Shown piece after piece: positions 55,441 through 64,000 of a stretch of 64,000 nucleotides of DNA. The position numbers and the translations under genes were made by a program. The number at the start of each line of letters is the position of its first letter. Within the stretch, counting starts at the first letter, position 1. The DNA comes from Cordylochernes scorpioides. Taxonomy: Eukaryota > Arthropoda > Arachnida > Pseudoscorpiones > Chernetidae. The stretch covers positions 26,848,947 to 26,912,946 of the forward strand of contig CP092865.1 of the NCBI GenBank assembly GCA_030710605.1, read 5' to 3'. The notes under the pieces are model-generated. The model searched no databases and had not been told where the DNA came from. It worked only from the letters and a program-made list of their open reading frames with translations.

Positions 55441-55743
55441 TCAGATTTTAGAAGCCTGATGATATTCAATAAGGGCATGGAAAGATGTCCAATGAAGCCT
55501 ATCGTTCTATTTAAGGTCTGAAAATGTTTAACGTTTAAAGAAAAGAAACCTAACAAAGAATTCAATGTGAAGAAGCTTGATGAAATTTAAAAGTCCAAGT
55601 TGAAGAGACCTTACGAATTAACCATTAAAATTGAAGACGCCTGACGAAGTTACACGTATTATAAACAGAATGTAGCAGGTTTTGACTGAAGAGATGAATA
55701 AAGGATAACATTAGTAAATTAAATTTAATTGTCATCTATCGTT

Positions 55744-55851
55744 AAAATTTTACACAAATAAATATACTGGCAATGTGTTTAAATATCAGAGATAATATTT
55801 GATGATATTTAAAAGAAACACATTGCCAGTAAATTTATTTGTGTAAAACTT
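55744..55851. repeat. Foldback of AAATTTACTGGCAATG repeat
   Basis: The arms 55744-55788 and 55802-55851 pair: AAAATTTTACACAAATAAAT, ATACTGGCAATGTGTTTAAA, TATCA against the inverse. The loop is about 13 bp. Single arms of the same family occur at 11947-11985 and 25393-25430. Confidence 0.75.
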
Positions 55852-58597
55852 TAAAAGATAACCATATGAATTGCTTCATTAAAATCCAACAATATTTGCC
55901 TCCCAGAAGAGAATCTTCCAAGAAGTTCCTAGAGAGGAGTCCCCGTAGCTCCGAAACGGTCGTATTTGCATAAGTCCCAACGGTCGAATGGAAGAAGGCG
56001 GTAGTGGTGCCAGACGTTCGGACAGGAAAGCGCCACATACCGGTTTCCTCCGAGGTCGCCAGGATTTCCTCTTCTCTACTAGAGGACAGGTGTGACCAGT
56101 CTGTCTGTCTATCCATACCTCTTTATTCACATATCTACTCTGTCTTTTTATTCTACGTTTTTCAATCAAAAAAATTCATATATATAAATATGAATTTAAA
56201 AATAGATCAGAATAAATTATTAAGGCTATGTTTATTTAACGTATCACCTTTTTTATATATTGTGATTTTTATTATTTTTTTATTCCCTATTATTATCTAT
56301 CATTGAACTTTAATCTGTGAATTATTGACCGGTTGTTCCCTTTATCTCTCTATCAATGTTTTTTTTACCGCAAACTTTTAAAATCAATTTGCATATATTG
56401 ATATACGTTTTCTTTGAAGCCACATGTTGAATTTGTTCTTTTATAATAATATAAAGATCGATTTTTATAAATATAAACTTATTGCGAAATGTTTTTATTT
56501 TTTATCTTTTTATAAAATCGCATTTGCCTTTTATATTTGATATAAAGGTATATTTGATTAATTATTTAGTTACGTGTTGTGCACTCTGTTATTCATATAT
56601 GTAAAGTAGAACTGCAAATATTACTAAATTAACATCAAAATAATATATTTTGATAATTATATAATGGGAGGAAAATATTAAAACTAAAATTTATTTTAAA
56701 TTATTTTCTATGAGGTTTTATATTTCTTAGCTTTTTTAAAAATAATATATACCGCTGATAGAAATAATCTGTTATCTAAAAAATAAACCATTTCGGAAGT
56801 AAATCATAAATAATGTAAATATATGTAAATATGTTAACTATTAGAAATAAAAGCAGACGAATTTGTGGAGGATTTCTGTTATCAGCTTGGGAAAAAAAAC
56901 CAAACATGTCTAGGAGGCTGGCTACTCTAAAAAATAAATGCATTTTAATAATTCAAACACCGTTTTCTCTATAATTTAATTTGCATAAACATTAAATATG
57001 TTTTATAGAAATATGTTTCATCTTTTCTTGTTATTTAAACATTAGCAGATCGCAAGCTTGAGGGAGAAATTCGCGCGTAGGCGAAGCTATATAAATAAAG
57101 AATATAACATTTTCTTGTGTTCTTTACATTTTTCAAAAGATGAATAGCTATTGTTGGAAGCCATTATAGAAACGGCTGAATCTCAAATGGAAATAAAATC
57201 GAGACAGTATCAAATACTAAAGATATTTCAAAACTTATGATAGAAAACAAGTTTCTTTTTTAGTAAAACAAATAAGTAAAGTTGTGCTTTTTCAACAGGC
57301 TTAACTCGAAAGCTTGCTTATTTGTTTTACCAGAGAAACAAGACACGTGTATTTATCGTCGATATTTTAATGGGAATAACTCAGCAATGTTATCTAATAC
57401 ACATGTATATACATCAAGTTGATTATAATTATTTAATGTTTTCTCGACAATTTCCTATGAAATTAGTCAATTTGATGAAATTAGCGCTCACTCTGATCAC
57501 AATTAAATGTATCATATTAGTAGTTTCGATCATGAATGTTGACTTCATTAAACCCTGCACACAAAGGACACGACATATCTGAGAAGCGACCACCTTCCTG
57601 AACAAGCAACCACCTAAGATCCAACCTCCAGTAAGAGACCACCTCTATAAGCCACCAAGAATGATTGATTGAACAGCTCTCATAGAGGTTCCACATACTC
57701 TTTATTCTAATCTTTCGAAAACATATTTACACTACACTCCTGTCTATAAACAGCGTTTATAGGGAAGAAAAAGGGTGGCTTAGTAGAATAGAATGAATCA
57801 AAAGGTGTCCTTTAATTTTACTATATTATCATCCTGATCCTTTTCTTCTTTCTCTTCAATGCTTTTAAACTCTTTTGAAGAATCTCACAGGTTACATATT
57901 CAATTTTGACCCTAACTATCATTTTCATAATACATATACCGATGGGCATACAACCATGAAGTCCAATAGTCGTTGGCTTTTTTCCCTAATATTTCAAGAA
58001 AGGAGTATAGGCTAACTCTATAGAATTTTTTTTTTTAATCAACAGATAGTTGATAGATTTTCCTATAGATGGCAGTAATCAGGAATATCCAGTTGTACAA
58101 TCAGGTGGTGTCCAATTATTATATAATATACTTCTTTTCTATCCTTATTTATTGAATAGATATACAAATAAAACTTGATTTTCTTTTGTCAATAGAGAGT
58201 TGATATAATTGAAAGGTATATAAAAGAGAGTATTACTAAAAATGAAATAACAAACTCTATAAATGACTTTAAAAATTGAAGCTCTATTGGAAATGAGAAA
58301 TGTCGAAGCTCTAAAACCTTATTTTTCAATCAAGGTATATGGAGTAATTTGTAGTTTTAATATTTACTTCTAATGGCTATCTTCAACCTACCGTACTTTA
58401 GAAACTTCGAATGTTTACAACTTCTACATGGAGGCAGAGAAAATATATTTTCTATTTGAAAAAAAGTTTTCTATTCACTAAGTTTTAGTCTTATACAAAT
58501 TCCCCCGGGAAATTTTATTTCAAAAAGGTTGAAGAGAAAGCGAAACGAATATTAAAATATATATTTATGTAAAGAAATAATAATATAAAAGGAATAT
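55852..58597. other. Intergenic DNA, no gene recognised
   Basis: A block at 55900-56110 has balanced composition. Two overlapping minus-strand frames (93 and 96 codons) run through it, neither recognisable. A hairpin-like pair lies at 57270-57335 (AGTAAAACAAATAAG against CTTATTTGTTTTACC). CCAACCTCCAGTAAGAGACC at 57610-57630 resembles the end of the mini-element at 60968. A Rep-B2 fragment is at 58040-58115. Confidence 0.35.
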
Positions 58598-58665
58598 ACA
58601 TTGCAGTAAGGGCAGTAGAAATTGTTTAATTTTAAAAAGAATCATACACGTCTATAATAATTTCG
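58598..58665 (+). repeat. Single arm of the acgcgtctata foldback family
   Basis: CATTGCAGTAAGGGCAGTAG, AAATTGTTTAATTTTAAAAA, GAATCATACACGTCTATAAT, AATTTCGAATTTTTATA. It matches the right arms at 3541-3612 and 4956-5050. No partner arm here. Confidence 0.6.
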
Positions 58666-59269
58666 AATTTTTATAAATATTTTTCATTTGCATCTTAATT
58701 TTTAAGCACACACTTTGGCAACTATTCTCTTCTTTATCAGACTACATATATTATACAAATATATATATGTACACTAAAATGGGCTTTTCTATTCATTGAT
58801 AAAGGCATTGAAACAAAATAATCTAGATATTCTATGGGCAAAGTATGCAGATGGTAGATTTTCCATAACACCAGCTTTGAGAAGTTCGAGCCAACATCAT
58901 ATATACCATGGTTTGGGGCAATGGCCCTTACCAGTACAGGGGCAGTAGATATCCATATATATAATTTGGCCTTTTGATGAATTCTTCGAAATATGTGCAA
59001 AATTCATAAAATCTGAATTTGCGCACTTAGTCCGGATAGAAGAACAATAAAGCGTTGTTTTAATACAATTTTAAAACGAAAGAGAGATGTCTCCCTTTTT
59101 GTCACATGTGTGTGTCACTCCCCCCCAATGTTATATGCAAATATGTTTATCAGAGTATATCAACACCTTTCATAAAACTTAGAATATAATAGAGAGTTTG
59201 ATTTACCATAGGTTTACTATGAAGAAAGAAATGTCATTTCCCCCCTATATATATATACCTTATGTGATA
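58666..59269. other. Intergenic DNA
   Basis: An 87-codon minus-strand frame (58737-59000) has no recognisable domain. Confidence 0.35.
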
Positions 59270-59455
59270 ATATTGTAGCAATTTATTTATTATTTTATTA
59301 ACAGAGTATCATATTTTATGTTTATATTTTGCTATTCTGTAAACTTCCCTCGTTGCTTATCTTGTATTTTATCAATCATAGTTTGTTCTTGCCTTAAATA
59401 AATTGTCGTGTCATCCTGAAAGTTTGTCTTTCCTAATTTTCCACGTGGCAATATT
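59270..59455 (-). repeat. Rep-D copy 3
   Basis: Minus strand: ATTGCCACGTGGAAAATTAG, GAAAGACAAACTTTCAGGAT, GACACGACAATTTATTTAAG, GCAAGAACAAACTATGATTG, ATACAAGATAAGCAACGAGG, GAAGTTTACAGAATAGC. The best-matching pair with 54440. Confidence 0.65.
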
Positions 59456-60640
59456 AATACTTGCTCTATCTGTGCTAGATAGTTTTTGGCCTGTAGATGT
59501 GATCTTTCTATCGAAAGTCAGCAATAACATCACATTTATAATATGTTCTATTTTTTTTAATCCATATATTGATAAAAAGAGAGAAACAACAGGTTCCTGG
59601 TGGAAATGCAGAGTTATATTTTATAAAATAATAAATAGGAATTAAAATATCACAATTTGTATATTGTAAAAATTATAAAATATATTGGCCAAAATCATTG
59701 ATTAATGAACTTTGAAATATTTTGATTGAGTTAACAATATTCTCTAATATATATTGAATTAATAAATAAATTTTTAAAAAAACAGTTAAAAAGTTTTATA
59801 CTATTTAAAATAAATTGCTATAATGAAAAACAAGTTTAATATTCAAGACAAAAAATAAATAAATATAATATTTAAAACCAAAAAGTTAAACTTTCAAATT
59901 AATACATGGTAATATGCAATCAAATTAAAAATTCTGCATCATTTTTCTTTTTTTTTTTTTAAACATTAATACTTTCTAAAAAAAATAAATGTTTTATTAT
60001 TCGTGCGTCTCTTTACCAAAATAATCTATGATTATTTCAAGCGATCGTTTATTAAAGATTTTGTTTGGCAACTTTGACAGCTAGGAAATATCGATTGGAG
60101 AAGTAGGTCGACGTTGTTTTTTATTCACACATTTAAAAATGTTATTAGCCGTAACGGGATTAAGGATGAACAAACGATTGAATACGGGATTTTAATGGAT
60201 CGTCTGCTTATAAATAAAAATATCTTTTGGTGCGATATTTCATGGTGATAGAAATGTGTAAGAATTATTTGTAATTTATATCCTTATATTATATATATGA
60301 ATAGTAGAGGGAAAATTGAGTAGAATATTATATATATTATATCAATTATATTATATATTGTAAGCAATTTTTAGTAAAGTACATATAACGAGAGCTCCAT
60401 CTTTTGTTCTATTTTTATATACCTGAAGTATCTATTAATTTATTAATTCTCTGTTTTATATAATGAAATGGCCACCAGCCTTGCAACTGTTACTGATGGG
60501 TATTTACCATCCATCTTCTGTGCCTCTTTATAATTCCATAAAAGTGTATTTACGACCAAAAGTGATTAAGCACTATAGAATAGGCTTTAAAAGGGTTTAA
60601 AATATCTCAAAAATTTAAAATATTGGTGGTTTTTCAAAAT
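59456..60640. other. Very AT-rich intergenic DNA
   Basis: No gene or repeat family recognised. Confidence 0.4.
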
Positions 60641-60644
60641 ATGT

Positions 60645-60735
60645 TTCTCACCACGTTGATGAGGGCCAAAAGCCCGAAACACGCTCGTAGTTTGCCTTTT
60701 CTTTATAATTCAAGAAAGAGAAATCGCCAATTATT
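60645..60735 (+). repeat. Rep-B head with hammerhead-like core, truncated
   Basis: TTCTCACCACG, TTGATGAG, GGC/GCC hairpin with loop CAAAA, CGAAACACGCTCGTAGTTTG, CCTTTTCTTTATAATTCAAG, AAAGAGAAATCGCCAA. The core has one C to T change (UUGAUGA), and the self-complementary ACGCGT is mutated to ACACGC. The upstream CCACG supports the consensus stem I. Confidence 0.5.
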
Positions 60736-60967
60736 TAGAAAATATATATTTTTTTAAATCAATAGTAACAGTTGACATTATTGCGATAATTTCTATTGAG
60801 CCATAAAGTAAAATTCAGTTTCACGATTAGAATGTGTAATTTGATTATATAACCCTAATTCCTATCTGCTTTCAAACTCTTTTAAATGCCACTTTGAAAT
60901 TACAATAAAACTTGTAATGAGAGATCCATTTGATGAGCTCGACAATTGTCAAAAATGACCTGAACCA

Positions 60968-61032
60968 ACCTCCAATAAGAAACCCCTTCCAAGAAAGACC
61001 AGGAGTTTCTATGTTGTTAGGCTAGGGTCTCT
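60968..61032. mobile_element. 65-bp mini inverted-repeat element
   Basis: ACCTCCAATAAGAAACC at the left end pairs with GGTCTCTAATGGGAGGT at the right end. AA and TT-type flanks give no clear target duplication. Similar left ends occur at 57612 and 40073. Confidence 0.4.
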
Positions 61033-62848
61033 AATGGGAGGTAATTGATTTTTTTTTTTTTAATTCGGAGAAATCGTTCATATTAATAACACCCTTAATA
61101 CGAAGTCGGCGTTTATACCCACCATTCAAATCCACTTTGTGGTATTACGTACAAGTGGTTGCACAAAATGACCCTTTTAACATATTGTGATCTATGTAAC
61201 TAGAGTAGGATTTTACAAGAGGGGTTAACTAACAGAGTAGTTAAAGAAAGGAAATACGTAAGCAATCCCCCCACGACAATAGTTAGCAGGTGAGTCACCA
61301 TCGGCGCCATTGTTGTCCCCCCACAGTTGAAGGTCTTGGCGCCAGTGAAAGTCCACTGCCATCACCTGACAATTCCCTGTTTACCTTTGATATAGGTCAT
61401 GATACCACATTGTCTGGTATTTTCCAAGGATCTCTTTTACCATCTTCTTCTGTTTCAGATTGATCTGGCAACATTGCCCGATTTTTTTTTTTTTACAAGG
61501 ATACTTTCTAACATCTTTGTTCTAGAATCATATGGCTACGTTTTTCGCCAAGGATGTGCTTATAGCACATGTTCTATTTCCCATATCCAGATACACTGTC
61601 ACCATTTAGATAACATTCACATCTTGGAACAGGTTACATTATATTTTCTTAGATTCTCCTTCTAACATGTTCTCAACTTGTCCCAGATATATCCTGACTG
61701 CACTGACTAAACAATATTTATATATCTCTTAAAACAAATTAGGGATTATTAGAACATAATATCCATTAATTTTTCGTAACACGTTCTCAATCCTCTCATT
61801 CCAGAAATATTTTTTTACACTGCCAGCTACTGCATGATATTCACTACTTGAAATAGGCTATTATTCGTGTGTTACGGCGTCCAGTAAATTCCAGAAAAAA
61901 ATTCTTGTTAATTTCAATAATTTTGTCCGACTACGATTCAATGAGAAATAACTATCTTTCAGCCTAAACGATAGAGCAATTGGTACCATGTCCGATATAT
62001 TCAATTTTTTTCAAACCTATGTCCACACTTTTACCTTCTCTTGCCACAAAATCTTCAAGGCATTGTCATCTAAGCAACTATATTTCTTTTAATACATTAA
62101 ATAACTTATAATAAGCCTATTTTTATCGATTACAGTTTTACTTTTATTGTGCAGGTCAAGATCGTGCTCCTACGTTCTTGCCCATTGAAAATTGACTTCT
62201 TAACTGCATTTTTATCTCATTGGATAGAACTTGATAAACGGCTTTAATTTCAGCTTTCAACTTGCATCTAGCCATACTAATCATATGTAAGAGGCCTGTT
62301 TAAAAGATCACAATCGCTTTACAAAGTACTAAATTAAAGAAACTTAAAAATTATTTATTACTTTCTTGTGTAATAAAATACCTTTGTTTTATAATGATCA
62401 ATTCTATATATATGACTTTTAAAAAATAAGGATAGAATTGAGAGTCAAAAAAATGTTAACTATAGATTTTTATCTCTTATCACACATATATCAGCTTTAT
62501 TTTTTTACGGGTCGCTTAAAAGTCAATGCGCGGTTAAGTTCCCCACATTTGCTTTATTTACTGAATGTTGTGAATTTTAATGGAATAAATTCACGTTTTC
62601 TCTTAGCTCTTAAAGGATTTATTCGTTGAATCGTTCTCTTTTTCTATATCAGACATGTATCATATCTGTATAAGACATATGTTTGAAATTTATGTTTTCT
62701 GGACTATGTTTTATTGGCTTCTGAGTCACTCATATATTTAAACATCTATTAACTTGAGCTTTGAGTTCAATCCATGTATAGAATATATGCGTAAAAATGA
62801 TAGAACAAATTGTACGGGGTCATGAAGTAAAATTAAGAAAAAATCTAC
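61033..62848. other. AT-rich intergenic DNA
   Basis: GC-richer at 61255-61385 (CACCATCGGCGCCATTGTTG, GTCTTGGCGCCAGTG). The 88-codon frame at 61399-61665 has no recognisable domain. No repeat family assigned. Confidence 0.35.
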
Positions 62849-63010
62849 TGATAGCTGAAAGTTGCTGATGTCTTGCGCAAATAATTAACAACGAATTGTT
62901 GATTTTTCATCACAGAATATCGGCCAAATAACTCTTCTTGATAGATCAAGAAAAACACCAACCATGTTCTCGTTTGAGGTTGTTGGCCCTCGTCATCGCA
63001 GCTGGATTTC
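62849..63010 (-). repeat. Rep-B2, most complete copy, with decayed hammerhead-like head
   Basis: Minus strand: CCAGCTGCGATGACGAGGGC, CAACAACCTCAAACGAGAAC, ATGGTTGGTGTTTTTCTTGA, TCTATCAAGAAGAGTTATTT, GGCCGATATTCTGTG, then the tail with GCGCAAGACATCAGCAACTT. This links the Rep-B2 tail to a Rep-B-type head (GATGACGAGGGCCAACA), showing the two are sister subfamilies. The core has lost C3 and the first G of GAAA. Confidence 0.55.
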
Positions 63011-63664
63011 AACGACCGAATGTAAAATTGATCACAGAGGGAGATGAGATATGAAGATAATATAGGCTTCCATAAAGGCTTGGTGTTTAAGTCCCTTTAA
63101 ATGTCAGATAGAAGTTATCCAGGGAGCCAGACAATGTTTACCTCCTGAAATAGGTCATGATGCAACCTGTCACACTGCCCTCCAATCTGCCCACGTTGAC
63201 CGCCCTGTTTTCAAACAAAGAAACTTTCGATCGTTGGCGGAGTCAATGAAAGTTTAAAGTCTCTAAATAGTCTATTCTTACAAACACCTCTGCATAGAGT
63301 TAGAGGGACATTTTCTCGACAATAGTAGTTATATTAACAGTGTGGTATATGTGTTTCTCCACTATAACTATAGATAGACACAATAAAAAAATAAAAATAA
63401 AATAAAAAATAAAATAAAAACCGGGTTAATTTATCCTACCTACAAACACCGTATTATAGGTACAACCGTGTTAGATGGTCTCTTTTATCATTTAATCTAT
63501 GGCTCACATAAGGGATTATCTCGAAAACCAGAGGTTAAAACATGCTAGGCTCAAGGTTAAATTTTCAATATGTAAATATGTTCCTACACAGTCCCAAAGC
63601 AAAGAATTCCTTCAATTTCCTGATATATAAGCAGAATAGCTCAATACAATTTTTGAACCGTTCT
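63011..63664. other. Intergenic DNA
   Basis: A/T simple sequence at 63382-63420 (AAAATAAAATAAAAA). No gene. Confidence 0.4.
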
Positions 63665-63745
63665 TGTAGATTAAAATAGTGAAACCGCTGGAAGGATTCA
63701 CCATTGATGAGCCAGGCGCCCAATATTTTTCTCAATGCAGTAATT
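63665..63745 (-). repeat. Rep-F fragment, minus strand
   Basis: Minus strand: TTACTGCATTGAGAAAAATA, TTGGGCGCCTGGCTCATCAA, TGGTGAATCCTTCCAGCGGT, TTCAC. Inverse of the 26240-26300 segment. Confidence 0.5.
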
Positions 63746-64000
63746 GCAATATATATTTTTTTTATTGTTGTTTTTTTTTTTATCGAACACGCGCTAAATA
63801 GTTTCTATTCCTAAGTATAGATGTCGCGGTCTTCTAATGTAAACCATATCTTTAATATATTTATCAATGCTTGCACTGGAACAAATAGTATGTTTCTTTA
63901 TAAAATATTCGGCAAGCGTTAAGTCTTCCCCAGGTCTATTGAACCAGCAATCTGATTCTTTAGGAAGAGCTTGCACCCGAACCTTATATAGTCATTTTTA
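63746..64000. other. AT-rich end of window
   Basis: Poly-T near 63770. A 60-codon minus-strand frame (63794-63976) without recognisable domain. Confidence 0.4.

Noticed and set aside
55835..56169. Two overlapping minus-strand frames of 93 and 96 codons
   Set aside because: Different frames over the same DNA with no recognisable motif in either. Balanced base composition alone can give this.
57270..57335. Hairpin pair with ACTCGAAAGCTTGC, considered as another hammerhead-like unit
   Set aside because: The inverted arms are short (15 bp) and there is no CTGANGA-like block at the expected position.

Overview
The window looks like non-coding DNA from an AT-rich invertebrate animal genome. Nothing resembles bacterial operons, ribosome binding sites or rRNA. 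The only recognisable protein-coding relics are eukaryotic DNA transposons: one mariner and one pogo/Tigger element, both broken. Most of the rest is short interspersed and foldback repeats, minisatellites and simple repeats. I found no convincing host gene. One short GC-richer exon-like frame (3811-4004) and one unexplained 142-codon frame (42852-43280) are the only candidates. The phylum cannot be fixed from what I can see.

Layout. 1-3400 holds a CCAAT-rich stretch and the first foldbacks. 3370-5070 has two copies of one foldback family around the exon-like frame. 7540-14110 is rich in foldbacks, including one with a perfect 52-bp palindrome at its centre. 18044-18531 is a 55/73-bp minisatellite, followed by a nested foldback (18925-19210). 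22630-23924 is an internally deleted Tigger with intact ends and a TA duplication. 27823-29128 is a full-length but dead mariner with near-perfect inverted ends. 38926-39633 is a GC-rich 96-bp minisatellite, 44075-44800 a 40-bp array and 54865-55440 a 32-bp array. Small inverted-repeat elements lie at 40412, 50452 and 60968, and tRNA-derived SINE-like units at 34640, 40300 and 45228.

The most interesting signal is one structural pattern that recurs in several otherwise unrelated short repeat families, here called Rep-A, Rep-B, Rep-C and others. The pattern is CTGANGA (or a close variant), then a short hairpin, then CGAAA, then a tiny self-complementary block (ACGT, ACGCGT or AGCT), then U plus usually a non-G base. 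This is the layout of a minimal type I hammerhead ribozyme whose helix III can form only between two copies. Animal Penelope-like elements and small retrozymes are known to carry minimal hammerheads of this kind. Many copies sit in head-to-head pairs, so their transcripts would also fold into long hairpins.

A second signal is that Rep-B and its sister Rep-B2 carry a CCACTAGATGGCGC-type core that resembles the CTCF binding motif, so this repeat may scatter such sites. Repeat families named here: Rep-A (GACAAAA hairpin, GAAACGTC), Rep-B/B2 (GAAACGCGT head, AGATGGCGC tail), Rep-C (GAAAGCTAGAG), Rep-D (about 190 bp), Rep-E (about 360 bp), Rep-F (ACTGTTCTTACTGC plus GGTTCATCAGTGGTGAACC), Rep-G (CTTGAAAAAGG hairpin).
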